Positions 1 to 8,255 of a DNA stretch of 25,523 nt are shown piece by piece. Below the pieces are notes generated by a model. The model did no database searches and was not told the origin of the DNA. It saw only the letters and a list, made by a program, of their open reading frames with translations. The number at the start of each line of letters is the position of its first letter. Positions within the stretch are counted from its first letter, which is position 1. A program made the translations under genes and the position numbers. The DNA is from Azorhizobium sp943369575 (lineage in GTDB: Bacteria > Pseudomonadota > Alphaproteobacteria > Rhizobiales > Xanthobacteraceae): positions 1 to 25,523 of the forward strand of contig CALRNP020000052.1 in NCBI GenBank assembly GCA_943369575.1, given 5' to 3'.

Positions 1-321
1 GACAAGGAGCTGGAACTGGCGGAAGCCATGGCCAAGAAGCTCGGCACCCACCTGATCTACTTCGTGCCGCGCGACAACATCGTGCAGCATGCCGAACTGC
101 GCCGCATGACCGTGCTCGAATACGCTCCCGACAGCGTCCAGGCCGGCCATTACCGCAGCCTGGCCACGAAGATCCATGCCAATGGCGGCAAGGGCATCAT
201 CCCGACCCCGATCACCATGGACGAGTTGGAAGACATGCTCATGGAGCACGGCATCATGAAGGCCGTGGACGAGAGCGTCGTCGGCAAGACCGCGGAAGAA
301 CTGGCCGCCATGTCGGCCTGA
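1..321 (+). CDS. nifH: Nitrogenase iron protein NifH, 3' part (C-terminal 106 aa)
   Basis: The open frame enters from the left edge and stops at 319-321. The 106 visible residues are the C-terminal third of the nitrogenase Fe protein, the ATP-dependent reductase that delivers electrons to NifDK and is also needed for cofactor maturation. The diagnostic blocks FVPRDNIVQHAELRRMTV, EYAPDSVQAGHYR and PTPITMDELEDML are present. The family is about 290-300 aa, so roughly 190 residues, including the P-loop and the cluster cysteines, lie outside the window. The frame is intact. It is first in the nifHDK order and is separated from nifD by 135 bp that contains a strong hairpin. The promoter is outside the window. 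Confidence 0.97.
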   Translation, partial: DKELELAEAMAKKLGTHLIYFVPRDNIVQHAELRRMTVLEYAPDSVQAGHYRSLATKIHANGGKGIIPTPITMDELEDMLMEHGIMKAVDESVVGKTAEELAAMSA

Positions 322-393
322 GGCCGACGCGCGCAAGTCCGGCCTGATCGGTCGGCCTGAGCACGTCCAGTCTGAAGCCTTTCACACGGACCC

Positions 394-421
394 GGCCAGC
401 CCCTGTCGCCAGGGGCTGGCC
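394..421 (+). other. Perfect 12-bp hairpin in the nifH-nifD gap
   Basis: Arms 394-405 (GGCCAGCCCCTG) and 410-421 pair perfectly around the 4-nt loop TCGC. C-rich sequence rather than a T-run follows, so this looks less like a rho-independent terminator than like a processing or 3'-end-protecting stem. In nif operons generally, nifH mRNA exceeds nifDK mRNA and stems in this gap are thought to contribute. The role here is inferred. Confidence 0.75.
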
Positions 422-456
422 CCCCGATTGAAACCCAAGGTAGCGAGGATAGCGAA

Positions 457-1959
457 ATGAGCCTGGCAAAGACGCAAAGCATCGAAGAGATCAAGGCCCG
501 GAACAAGGAACTCATCAGCGAGGTTCTTGAAATCTATCCGGAGAAGACCGCCAAGAGGCGTGCCAAGCACCTCAATGTGCATGAGGCGGGCAAGTCCGAT
601 TGCGGCGTGAAATCCAATCTCAAGTCGGTTCCCGGCGTGATGACCATCCGCGGCTGCGCCTATGCCGGCTCGAAGGGTGTGGTCTGGGGTCCGATCAAGG
701 ACATGATCCACATCAGCCACGGCCCGGTGGGCTGCGGACAGTATAGCTGGGCCGCGCGCCGCAATTATTACATCGGCACCACCGGCATCGACACCTTCGT
801 GACCATGCAGTTCACGTCGGACTTCCAGGAAAAGGACATCGTGTTCGGCGGCGACAAGAAGCTGCTGAAGATCATGGACGAAATCCAGGAATTGTTCCCG
901 CTCAACAACGGCATCACCGTGCAATCGGAATGCCCCATCGGCCTGATCGGCGACGACATCGAGGCGGTCTCCAAGGCCAAGTCGAAGGAATATGACGGCA
1001 AGACCATCGTGCCGGTGCGGTGCGAAGGCTTCCGCGGCGTGTCGCAGTCGCTGGGCCATCACATCGCCAACGACGCCATCCGGGACTGGGTGTTCGACAA
1101 GATCCCCGCCGATGCCACACCGCGCTTCGAACCCACCGATTATGACGTCGCCATCATCGGCGACTACAACATCGGCGGCGATGCCTGGTCCTCGCGCATT
1201 CTCCTGGAGGAGATGGGCCTGCGGGTGATCGCGCAATGGTCCGGCGACGGTTCGCTGGCGGAGCTGGAGGCCACCCCCAAGGCCAAGCTCAACGTCCTGC
1301 ACTGCTACCGCTCCATGAACTACATCTCGCGTCACATGGAAGAAAAGTACGGTATTCCGTGGACCGAATATAACTTCTTCGGCCCCTCCAAGATCGCGGA
1401 ATCGCTGCGCAAGATCGCCAGCTTCTTCGACGACAAGATCAAGGAAGGTGCCGAGCGCGTCATCGCCAAGTACCAGCCGTTGATGGACGCGGTGATCGCC
1501 AAGTACCGGCCGCGGCTGGAAGGCAAGACCGTGATGCTGTTCGTCGGCGGCCTGCGTCCGCGCCACGTCATCGGCGCGTATGAAGACCTCGGCATGGAAG
1601 TGGTCGGCACCGGCTACGAGTTCGGCCACAACGACGACTACCAGCGCACCGCCCAGCATTATGTGAAGGACGGCACGCTGATCTATGACGACGTGACCGG
1701 CTACGAGTTCGAGAAGTTCGTCGAGAAGGTCCAGCCGGACCTCGTCGGCTCGGGCATCAAGGAAAAGTACGTGTTCCAGAAGATGGGTGTGCCGTTCCGG
1801 CAGATGCATTCCTGGGACTATTCCGGCCCGTACCACGGCTATGACGGTTTCGCCATCTTCGCGCGCGACATGGACATGGCCATCAATTCGCCCATCTGGA
1901 AGATGGCCAAGGCCCCGTGGAAAGCGGTGCCCAAGCCCACCCTGATGGCCGCCGAATAG
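457..1959 (+). CDS. nifD: Nitrogenase molybdenum-iron protein alpha chain NifD
   Basis: This is the alpha subunit of Mo-nitrogenase (500 aa, normal length) and carries FeMo-co and half of the P-cluster. The P-cluster cysteines are C67 (RGCAYAG), C93 (GPVGCGQYSW) and C159 (SECPIGLIGDD). The FeMo-co ligands are C283 (LHCYRSMNYI) and H451 (RQMHSWDYSG). The active-site stretch VSQSLGHHIAND, with Q197 and H201, is intact. These residues and the overall length point to the Mo enzyme rather than VnfD or AnfD. The start is ATG with GAGGA about 7 nt upstream. It lies between nifH and nifK and is presumably expressed from the nifH promoter outside the window. Confidence 0.98.
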   Translation: MSLAKTQSIEEIKARNKELISEVLEIYPEKTAKRRAKHLNVHEAGKSDCGVKSNLKSVPGVMTIRGCAYAGSKGVVWGPIKDMIHISHGPVGCGQYSWAARRNYYIGTTGIDTFVTMQFTSDFQEKDIVFGGDKKLLKIMDEIQELFPLNNGITVQSECPIGLIGDDIEAVSKAKSKEYDGKTIVPVRCEGFRGVSQSLGHHIANDAIRDWVFDKIPADATPRFEPTDYDVAIIGDYNIGGDAWSSRILLEEMGLRVIAQWSGDGSLAELEATPKAKLNVLHCYRSMNYISRHMEEKYGIPWTEYNFFGPSKIAESLRKIASFFDDKIKEGAERVIAKYQPLMDAVIAKYRPRLEGKTVMLFVGGLRPRHVIGAYEDLGMEVVGTGYEFGHNDDYQRTAQHYVKDGTLIYDDVTGYEFEKFVEKVQPDLVGSGIKEKYVFQKMGVPFRQMHSWDYSGPYHGYDGFAIFARDMDMAINSPIWKMAKAPWKAVPKPTLMAAE

Positions 1960-1968
1960 CGCCGCCGC

Positions 1969-2004
1969 CGCCCCGGCCCGCCCGAACGCGGGCAGGCCGG
2001 GGCG
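1969..2004 (+). other. Nested GC-rich hairpin between nifD and nifK
   Basis: CGCCCCGGCC at 1969-1978 pairs perfectly with 1995-2004. A second 5-bp stem (1980-1984 with 1989-1993) sits inside it around AACG. No T-run follows. It is probably an mRNA-stability or processing stem, since nifD and nifK are normally cotranscribed; that role is inferred. Confidence 0.65.
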
Positions 2005-2038
2005 CCAGATCGGGATCCGAATTCAAGAGGACATCACC

Positions 2039-3598
2039 ATGACGCAGAATGCCGAACATGTGCTCGATCATCTCGAGCTGTTCCGTGGCCCGGAATACCA
2101 GCAGATGCTGGCGAACAAGAAGAAGATGTTCGAAAACCCGCGCGATCCCGCTGAAGTGGAACGCATCCGGGAGTGGGCCAAGACCCCCGAATACAAAGAG
2201 AAGAACTTCGCCCGCGAAGCCCTGACCGTGAACCCCGCCAAGGCCTGCCAGCCGCTGGGCGCGGTGTTCGCCGCGGTGGGCTTCGAGGGCACCATCCCCT
2301 TCGTCCATGGCTCGCAGGGCTGCGTTGCCTATTATCGCAGCCATTTCTCGCGCCATTTCAAGGAGCCCAGCTCCTGCGTGTCCTCGTCCATGACCGAGGA
2401 TGCCGCGGTGTTCGGCGGCCTGAACAACATGATCGACGGCCTGGCCAACACCCATGCCATGTACAAACCGAAGATGATCGCCGTCTCCACCACCTGCATG
2501 GCGGAAGTCATCGGCGATGATCTGAACGCCTTCATCAAGACGGCGAAGGAAAAGGGCTCCGTGCCCGAGGAATTCGACGTTCCCTTCGCCCATACCCCGG
2601 CCTTCGTGGGCAGCCACGTCACCGGCTATGACAATGTGATGAAGGGCATCCTGGAGCACTTCTGGGACGGCAAGGCGCGCACCGCGCCGGTGCTGGAGCG
2701 GGTGCCCAACGAGAAGATCAACTTCATCGGCGGCTTCGACGGCTACACCGTCGGCAATCTGCGCGAAGTCAAGCGCCTGCTCACCACCATGGGCGCCGAC
2801 TACACCATCATCGGCGACAATTCCGACGTGTGGGACACCCCCACCGACGGCGAGTTCCGGATGTATGACGGCGGCACCACCCTGGAGGAGACCGCCAACG
2901 CGCTGCACGCCAAGGCCACCATCTCCATGCAGGAATACTGCACCGAGAAGACCCTGCCGTTCATCGCCGGCCATGGCCAGGAAGTGGTGGCGTTCAACCA
3001 CCCGGTCGGCGTCGCCGGCACCGATGCCTTCCTGATGGCGGTCTCCCGCCTCATCGGCAAGGAGATCCCCGAGGAACTGGCCCGCGAGCGCGGCCGCCTG
3101 GTGGATGCCATCGCCGATAGCAGCGCCCATATCCACGGCAAGAAGTTCGCCATCTATGGCGATCCGGACCTGTGCCTGGGCCTGGCCGCCTTCCTCATGG
3201 AACTGGGCGCGGAACCCACCCATGTGCTGGCCACCAACGGCACCAAGGGCTGGGCCGAGAAGGTGCAGGCGCTGTTCGACAGCTCGCCGTTCGGACAGAA
3301 CTGCAAGGTCTATCCCGGCAAGGATCTGTGGCACATGCGCTCGCTGCTGTTCACGGATCCGGTGGATTTCCTGATCGGCAACACCTACGGCAAGTATCTG
3401 GAGCGCGACACCGGCACCCCGCTGATCCGCATCGGCTTCCCGGTGTTCGACCGCCACCACCACCACCGCCGTCCGGTGTGGGGCTATCAGGGCGGCCTGA
3501 ACGTCCTGGTCACCATCCTGGACAAGATCTTCGACGAGATCGACCGCAACACCAACGTCCCGTCCAAGACCGACTACAGCTTCGACATCATCCGCTGA
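2039..3598 (+). CDS. nifK: Nitrogenase molybdenum-iron protein beta chain NifK
   Basis: This is the beta subunit of Mo-nitrogenase (519 aa), which shares the P-cluster with NifD. The three P-cluster cysteines fall at C70 (PAKACQPLG), C95 (HGSQGCVAYY) and C153 (STTCMAEVIGDD), the same numbers as in the well-studied Azotobacter protein. The N-terminal extension typical of Mo-type NifK is present. The C-terminal region has the conserved GFPVFDRHHHH...WGYQGG block and ends in YSFDIIR. The start is ATG with AAGAGGA 8 nt upstream. It is 79 nt from nifD and about 150 nt from nifE. No truncation or frameshift is visible. Confidence 0.98.
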   Translation: MTQNAEHVLDHLELFRGPEYQQMLANKKKMFENPRDPAEVERIREWAKTPEYKEKNFAREALTVNPAKACQPLGAVFAAVGFEGTIPFVHGSQGCVAYYRSHFSRHFKEPSSCVSSSMTEDAAVFGGLNNMIDGLANTHAMYKPKMIAVSTTCMAEVIGDDLNAFIKTAKEKGSVPEEFDVPFAHTPAFVGSHVTGYDNVMKGILEHFWDGKARTAPVLERVPNEKINFIGGFDGYTVGNLREVKRLLTTMGADYTIIGDNSDVWDTPTDGEFRMYDGGTTLEETANALHAKATISMQEYCTEKTLPFIAGHGQEVVAFNHPVGVAGTDAFLMAVSRLIGKEIPEELARERGRLVDAIADSSAHIHGKKFAIYGDPDLCLGLAAFLMELGAEPTHVLATNGTKGWAEKVQALFDSSPFGQNCKVYPGKDLWHMRSLLFTDPVDFLIGNTYGKYLERDTGTPLIRIGFPVFDRHHHHRRPVWGYQGGLNVLVTILDKIFDEIDRNTNVPSKTDYSFDIIR

Positions 3599-3604
3599 TG
3601 CCGC

Positions 3605-3642
3605 GCCTGCCGCGCGCCTCCCTCAAGGGGCGCGCGGCGGGC
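3605..3642 (+). other. Long GC hairpin between nifK and nifE
   Basis: Positions 3605-3618 pair with 3629-3642 (14 bp with one G-T pair; the core GCCGCGCGCC/GGCGCGCGGC is perfect), and CCTTTG follows. It could be a partial terminator or processing site that separates high nifHDK expression from lower nifEN expression. No clear sigma-54 promoter was seen in the gap, so readthrough into nifE is likely. Confidence 0.6.
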
Positions 3643-3747
3643 CCTTTGCGCGTTCGGCGTCTGCCGTCCCGCGCGTTTGCTCCTCTGGCGTGACGCCGCC
3701 CGGCGCCCCCCACGATCCGCCCATGATCATCGGAAGAGGACCGCCCC

Positions 3748-5430
3748 ATGACTTCGCTCTCCGCCACCATCCAGGATGTGTTCAACGAGCCCGGCTGCGG
3801 CAAGAATGCCAACAAGTCCGAGGCGGAGCGCAAGAAGGGCTGCACCAAGCAATTGCAGCCCGGTGGAGCGGCCGGCGGCTGCGCCTTCGACGGCGCCAAG
3901 ATCGCGTTGCAGCCTCTGACCGACGTGGCCCATCTCATCCACGGCCCAATCGCCTGCGAGGGCAATTCCTGGGACAATCGCGGCGCCAAGTCCTCCGGCT
4001 CCAACATCTGGCGCACCGGATTTACCACCGACATCAACGAGACCGACGTGGTGTTCGGCGGCGAGAAGCGCCTGTTCAAGGCGATCCGCGAGATCATCGA
4101 GAAGTACAATCCGCCAGCGGTGTTCGTCTATCAGACCTGCGTGCCGGCGATGATCGGCGACGACATCAATGCGGTGTGCAAGGCGGCCAAGGCCAAGTTC
4201 GGCACGCCGGTGATCCCGGTGAATTCCCCCGGCTTTGTCGGCCCCAAGAATCTAGGCAACAAGCTCGCGGGCGAAGCCCTGCTGGAGCATGTGATCGGCA
4301 CCGAGGAACCGGAATATACCACCCCCTACGACCTCAACATCATCGGCGAATACAATCTCGCTGGCGAATTGTGGCAGGTGAAGCCGCTGCTGGACGAATT
4401 GGGCATCCGCATCTTCTCGTCCATCTCCGGTGATGGCCGCTACAAGGAAGTGGCCTATTCCCACCGCGCCAAGGCGGCGATGATGGTGTGCTCCAAGGCC
4501 ATGATCAACGTGGCCCGCAAGATGGAGGAGCGCTACGGCATTCCCTTCTTCGAGGGCTCGTTCTACGGCATCGAGGATTCCAGCGACTCCTTGCGCGAGA
4601 TCGCCCGCCTGCTGATCGAACGCGGCGCGCCCGACGAGCTGATGGCCCGCACCGAGGCGGTGATCGCCCGCGAGGAGGCGAAAGCCTGGGCCGGCATCGC
4701 CAAATACAAGCCGCGCTTCAAGGGCAAGAAGGTGCTGCTGATCACCGGCGGCGTGAAGTCCTGGTCGGTGGTGGCGGCGCTGCAGGAAGCGGGCCTGGAA
4801 CTGGTGGGCACCTCGGTGAAGAAGTCCACCAAGGAAGACAAGGAACGCATCAAGGAACTGATGGGCCAGGACGCCCACATGATCGACGACATGACGCCGC
4901 GCGAAATGTACAAGATGCTGAAAGACGCCAAAGCCGACATCATGCTGTCCGGCGGGCGCTCGCAATTCATCGCGCTGAAGGCGGCGATGCCGTGGCTCGA
5001 CATCAACCAGGAACGCCACCACGCCTATATGGGCTATGTGGGCATGGTGAAGCTGGTGGAGGAGATCGACAAGGCACTCTACAATCCCATCTGGGAACAG
5101 GTGCGCCAGCGCGCCCCCTGGGAGAGCGCCGCCGATACCTGGCAGGCGAAAGCCACCGCCCAGTCGGATGCGGAAGCCGCCGCCTTGGCGGCCGATCCGG
5201 TGGCGGCGGAAGCCGCCCGTAAGGCGCAGAAGATCTGCCACTGCAAGAATGTCAGCCTCGGGATCATCGAGGGCGCCATTGCTGCGCAGGGACTCAGCAC
5301 TGTGGAGGAGGTGCGCCGCGCCACCGATGCGTCCGGGGGCTGCGGCGCCTGCACCGGGCGGGTGGAGGAACTGCTGGCGGCCGCCGCCGCGCAGGTCGCC
5401 GCCATCCCCGCCCTCCAGGCGGCGGAGTAG
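3748..5430 (+). CDS. nifE: FeMo-cofactor scaffold protein NifE with C-terminal BFD-type [2Fe-2S] domain
   Basis: NifE pairs with NifN to form the scaffold on which the NifB product becomes FeMo-co. Residues 1 to about 465 are canonical NifE, homologous to NifD: the N-terminal EPGCGKN and KGCTKQLQPGGAAGGCAFDGAK blocks, IHGPIACEGNSWDNRG, VYQTCVPAMIGDDI, and MLSGGRSQFIALK. After an Ala-rich linker (about 470-493) comes an extra domain with C497-x-C499 (ICHCKNV) and C532-x2-C535 (GGCGACTGRVEELL). That is the cysteine pattern of bacterioferritin-associated ferredoxin and of the central domain of full-length NifU. At 560 aa it is about 85 aa longer than Azotobacter NifE; extended NifE proteins of about 550 aa are known in Bradyrhizobium. 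The start is ATG with AAGAGGAC upstream. nifN begins 4 nt after the stop. Confidence 0.96.
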   Translation: MTSLSATIQDVFNEPGCGKNANKSEAERKKGCTKQLQPGGAAGGCAFDGAKIALQPLTDVAHLIHGPIACEGNSWDNRGAKSSGSNIWRTGFTTDINETDVVFGGEKRLFKAIREIIEKYNPPAVFVYQTCVPAMIGDDINAVCKAAKAKFGTPVIPVNSPGFVGPKNLGNKLAGEALLEHVIGTEEPEYTTPYDLNIIGEYNLAGELWQVKPLLDELGIRIFSSISGDGRYKEVAYSHRAKAAMMVCSKAMINVARKMEERYGIPFFEGSFYGIEDSSDSLREIARLLIERGAPDELMARTEAVIAREEAKAWAGIAKYKPRFKGKKVLLITGGVKSWSVVAALQEAGLELVGTSVKKSTKEDKERIKELMGQDAHMIDDMTPREMYKMLKDAKADIMLSGGRSQFIALKAAMPWLDINQERHHAYMGYVGMVKLVEEIDKALYNPIWEQVRQRAPWESAADTWQAKATAQSDAEAAALAADPVAAEAARKAQKICHCKNVSLGIIEGAIAAQGLSTVEEVRRATDASGGCGACTGRVEELLAAAAAQVAAIPALQAAE

Positions 5431-5434
5431 CCCC

Positions 5435-6808
5435 ATGGCTGTGGTCATCACCTCCAAGAAAGCCTGTGCGGTCAATCCGCTGAAGATGAGCCAGCCCATC
5501 GGCGGCGCACTGGCCTTCATGGGCCTGCGCGGGTCCATGCCGCTGCTGCACGGCTCGCAGGGCTGCACCTCGTTCGGCCTGGTGCTGTTCGTGCGCCATT
5601 TCAAGGAGGCGATCCCGCTCCAGACCACCGCCATGAGCGAAGTGGCAACCGTTCTGGGCGGCTATGAGAATGTGGAGCAGGCGGTGCTCAACATTCACAA
5701 GCGCACCAAGCCCGAGATCATCGGCATCTGCTCCACCGGCGTCACCGAGACCAAGGGCGACGATGTGGAGGGCTATATCCGCCTGATCCGGCAGAAGAAT
5801 CCGGAGGTGGCCAACTTGCCCATGGTCTATGTCTCCACCCCGGATTTCAAGGACGCCTTCCAGGACGGCTGGGAGAAGACGGTCGCCCGCATGGTGGAAG
5901 TGCTGGTGGATACGCCCAAGGCCGAGGCCCGCCGCGATCCCTCACGGGTGAATGTGCTGCCCGGCTGCCACATGACCCCCGGCGACATCGAGGAAGTGCG
6001 CACCATCCTGGAGGATTTCGGCCTGGAGCCGTCCTTCCTGCCGGATCTGGGCGGCTCGCTGGACGGGCATATTCCCGATGAATTCACCCCCACCACCATC
6101 GGCGGCATCGGGGTGGAGGAGGTGGCCACCATGGGCCAGGCGGGCTGGACCATCGCCATCGGCGCCCAGATGCGCCGGGCGGCAGAAGCGCTGGAGATCA
6201 AGACCGGCACCCCGTTCAAGGTGTTCGAGCGGCTGTGCGGATTGGCGCCGAACGATGAGTTCATGATGTTCCTGTCCACCATCAGCGGCCGGCCGGTGCC
6301 GCTGAAATATCGCCGCCAGCGCGGCCAGTTGGTGGATGCCATGCTGGATGCGCACTTCCATGTGGGCGGGCGCAAGCTCGCCATCGGCGCCGAGCCGGAC
6401 TTGCTGTTCGACCTCTCCTCCATGCTGCACGAGATCGGCGCCAAGGTGACCGCCGCCGTCACCACCACCCAGTCGCCGGTGCTGGAACAGGTGATGGCGG
6501 AAGAGGTGCTGATCGGCGATCTGGAGGATCTGGAAACCCAGGCCCGCGAGCGCGGCTGCGATCTGCTGGTCACCCATTCCCATGGCCGGCAGGCGGCGGA
6601 GCGGCTCGCCATTCCCTTCTACCGCGCCGGGATGCCCATGTTCGATCGCCTTGGCGCCGGGCACCAGACATCCATGGGCTATCGCGGCACCCGCGACACC
6701 ATCTTCGCCATCGCCAATCTCATCATGGCCGATCACGAAGCCCACCACGAGCCCACCCCCGACACCTGGCGGGGCGACGATGCCGGCCACGCCAGCGCGA
6801 TGCATTGA
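5435..6808 (+). CDS. nifN: FeMo-cofactor scaffold protein NifN
   Basis: NifN is the partner of NifE in the NifEN scaffold complex and is homologous to NifK. The 457-aa protein begins MAVVITSKKACAVNPLKMSQ and has HGSQGCTSFGLVLFVRHFKE, ICSTGVTETKGDD, NVLPGCHMTPGDIEE and the C-terminal RAGMPMFDRLGAGHQTSMGYRGTRD, all typical of NifN. The frame is open much further upstream inside nifE. The ATG at 5435 is chosen because the family begins there and GGAG lies just before it at the nifE stop. The 4-nt gap from nifE indicates tight cotranscription. Length is normal and no damage is seen. Confidence 0.96.
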   Translation: MAVVITSKKACAVNPLKMSQPIGGALAFMGLRGSMPLLHGSQGCTSFGLVLFVRHFKEAIPLQTTAMSEVATVLGGYENVEQAVLNIHKRTKPEIIGICSTGVTETKGDDVEGYIRLIRQKNPEVANLPMVYVSTPDFKDAFQDGWEKTVARMVEVLVDTPKAEARRDPSRVNVLPGCHMTPGDIEEVRTILEDFGLEPSFLPDLGGSLDGHIPDEFTPTTIGGIGVEEVATMGQAGWTIAIGAQMRRAAEALEIKTGTPFKVFERLCGLAPNDEFMMFLSTISGRPVPLKYRRQRGQLVDAMLDAHFHVGGRKLAIGAEPDLLFDLSSMLHEIGAKVTAAVTTTQSPVLEQVMAEEVLIGDLEDLETQARERGCDLLVTHSHGRQAAERLAIPFYRAGMPMFDRLGAGHQTSMGYRGTRDTIFAIANLIMADHEAHHEPTPDTWRGDDAGHASAMH

Positions 6809-6833
6809 GGCGGCAGAACAGAAGGACGATGCC

Positions 6834-7229
6834 ATGAAAATCGCATTCGCCACCCAGGACCTCAAGCGCGTCGATGCGCATTTCGGCTGGGCCAAGAACA
6901 TCGCCATCTATGAGGTCGGCCCGCAGGGCCACCACTTCCTGGAAGCCATCGAGTTCGACGGCGACCTCAAGGAAGACGGCAATGAGGACAAATTGGCCCC
7001 CAAGATCGACGCGATCAAGGATTGCGCCATCCTCTATGTGGCGGCCATCGGCGGCTCGGGCGCGGCCCGGGTGGTGGCCAACAACATCCACCCCATGAAG
7101 GTCAACCAGCCGGAAGAGATCAGCGACCTGCTGGTGAAGCTGGAAGACGTGCTGAAGGGCAATCCGCCCCCCTGGCTGCGCAAGATCCTGAACAAGGGCC
7201 AAGAGCGCACCTTCGATTTTGACGAGTGA
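6834..7229 (+). CDS. nifX: FeMo-cofactor carrier/chaperone NifX
   Basis: NifX binds the NifB cofactor and later FeMo-co intermediates and passes them to NifEN. The 131-aa product begins MKIAFATQDLKRVDAHFGWAKNIAIYEV, the start of the NifX/NifB-C/NafY-like fold. It continues with AILYVAAIGGSGAARVVANNIHPMKV and ends PPPWLRKILNKGQERTFDFDE, a typical NifX tail. The start ATG has GAAGGA 7-8 nt upstream. It lies 25 nt after nifN, and the next gene starts 8 nt after its stop, so the three genes look cotranscribed. Confidence 0.95.
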   Translation: MKIAFATQDLKRVDAHFGWAKNIAIYEVGPQGHHFLEAIEFDGDLKEDGNEDKLAPKIDAIKDCAILYVAAIGGSGAARVVANNIHPMKVNQPEEISDLLVKLEDVLKGNPPPWLRKILNKGQERTFDFDE

Positions 7230-7237
7230 GGCATCCC

Positions 7238-7708
7238 ATGTCCGACAGCGCCGCAATTCTCGACACCCCGCCGGCGGCCGAAGCGCCGTTCATCAAGGAA
7301 CTCATCAAGGTCTGGCGTGCCCAGGACAGCCACGGCGCCTGGGAAAGCAAGAGCGACCTCTCGCTGCTGGAACCCTACATTCTCGACAAGGAAGCCCGCC
7401 GGGCGCTGCCGATCATCGGCGATCCGGACCCGGAGACCATCTGGCGGCTGGAATTGTTCTTCAACGCCGTCGCCCTCTCCATCGAGCGCGAGACCGGGGT
7501 GATGGTGTCGCCCATGTTCAAGATGAGCCATGAGGGCTTCGGCCGCATGGTGCTGATCGGCGGGCGGCTGATCGTGGTCAACAAGCAGCTGCGCGATGTG
7601 CACCGCTTCGGCTTCGACAATCTCGGCAAGCTGGCCGAGGAAGGCGCCAAGCATGTGGCTGCCGGCGTCGGCATGATCGAGAAATTCCCTGACGTCGCCA
7701 AATACTGA
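7238..7708 (+). CDS. NifX-associated protein, DUF269 family
   Basis: This 156-aa protein belongs to the DUF269 family, which almost always sits directly after nifX. The biochemical role is not settled; an accessory role in cofactor assembly or electron supply is inferred from context. Recognisable blocks are FIKELIKVWRAQDSHGAWE, ILDKEARRALPIIGDPDPETIWRLELFFNAVA and MVSPMFKMSHEGFGRMVLIGGRLIVVNKQLRDVHRFGF. The ATG at 7238 follows TGAGG. An in-frame GTG at 7226 overlapping the nifX stop is possible but would add only four unconserved residues. In many diazotrophs a small DUF683 gene comes next; here it is absent and a hairpin-rich gap follows. Confidence 0.92.
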   Translation: MSDSAAILDTPPAAEAPFIKELIKVWRAQDSHGAWESKSDLSLLEPYILDKEARRALPIIGDPDPETIWRLELFFNAVALSIERETGVMVSPMFKMSHEGFGRMVLIGGRLIVVNKQLRDVHRFGFDNLGKLAEEGAKHVAAGVGMIEKFPDVAKY

Positions 7709-7711
7709 CCC

Positions 7712-7748
7712 CGGATGCGGGATGACTGACCTCCTCATCCCGCATCCG
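7712..7748 (+). terminator. 14-bp perfect hairpin after the DUF269 gene
   Basis: CGGATGCGGGATGA (7712-7725) pairs perfectly with 7735-7748 around a 9-nt loop and is followed by TTTCGG. It begins 4 nt after the DUF269 stop. The short T-run makes it a plausible intrinsic terminator or 3'-end stabiliser for the nifENX-DUF269 message. Confidence 0.7.
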
Positions 7749-7751
7749 TTT

Positions 7752-7792
7752 CGGACGGGGCCGGCGCCCTGCTTTGGGCGCCGCCCCGTCCG
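7752..7792 (+). other. 17-bp near-perfect hairpin, second in tandem
   Basis: Positions 7752-7769 pair with 7776-7792 with a single bulged C around the loop TGCTTT. It starts 3 nt after the preceding stem-loop. A smaller perfect stem (TCCGCGA 7815-7821 with 7827-7833) follows, so three stems occupy the 205-nt gap before fdxB. Confidence 0.65.
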
Positions 7793-7913
7793 CTCCCCAC
7801 CCCTGCATCACCGATCCGCGATACGTTCGCGGAACCGATGGCGCTTGGTCCGATGTCGATGACCCACCGCCGCGTGCCGTTCGGCCCGGCCCCTGGAGAT
7901 GAAAGAGGACGCC

Positions 7914-8210
7914 ATGTCGAACGCCACCCGCGATGGCCGCCTCTGGCAGCCGGAATTCCTCGTCGCCATCGATGAGAAGAAATGCATCGGCTGCGGCCGC
8001 TGCTACAAGGTCTGCGGCCGCGACGTGATGACCCTGAAGGGCCTCACCGACGAGGGCACCTTCGTCGATCTCGACGACGATGACGACGACGAGATCGAGA
8101 AGAAGATCATGGTGATGAATGACGACGGCGCCTGCATCGGCTGCGGCGCCTGCGCCCGGGTCTGCCCCACCAATTGCCAGACCCACGAAGCCAAGGCCGA
8201 CGCCGCCTGA
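7914..8210 (+). CDS. fdxB: Nif-specific 2[4Fe-4S] ferredoxin (ferredoxin III, FdxB)
   Basis: This 98-aa ferredoxin is of the type found downstream of nifENX and is a candidate electron carrier for nitrogenase or cofactor assembly. It opens with RDGRLWQPEFLVAIDEKKC. The two cluster motifs are C24-x2-C27-x2-C30-x3-C34 and C74-x2-C77-x2-C80-x3-C84, with an additional C88. An acidic insert (DLDDDDDDEIEKK, about 52-64) separates them, as in FdxB. The ATG at 7914 is preferred because AAAGAGGAC is spaced correctly before it; an in-frame ATG at 7899 has a GGAG directly abutting it and is less likely. No clear promoter was found in the upstream gap. A terminator overlaps the stop codon. Confidence 0.93.
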   Translation: MSNATRDGRLWQPEFLVAIDEKKCIGCGRCYKVCGRDVMTLKGLTDEGTFVDLDDDDDDEIEKKIMVMNDDGACIGCGACARVCPTNCQTHEAKADAA

Positions 8211-8240
8211 GCTGGGCCGGGGGTTCCGGCCCAGCTCTTT
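8209..8240 (+). terminator. Rho-independent terminator of fdxB
   Basis: GAGCTGGGCCGG (8209-8220, starting within the TGA stop) pairs perfectly with 8226-8237 around GGGTT, and the descending arm runs into CTCTTTA. It ends the rightward nif block; the next gene is on the opposite strand and converges on it. Confidence 0.8.
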
Positions 8241-8255
8241 AGGACCGGACCGCGG

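Noticed and set aside
382..1836. Long antisense open frame across nifD, and similar ones opposite nifK, nifE, nifN, nifB and the AAA+ gene
   Set aside because: These are GC-driven shadows of strongly coding genes on the other strand, with low-complexity Ala/Gly/Arg/His composition and no recognisable motif.
2013..2024. GGATCCGAATTC (adjacent BamHI and EcoRI sites) before nifK
   Set aside because: It looks like a cloning linker but sits in a natural nifD-nifK gap with flanking sequence continuous in style; most likely chance.
3450..3475. Run of four histidines near the NifK C-terminus
   Set aside because: The FDRHH...H region is conserved in NifK; the run is a small natural variation, not a tag.
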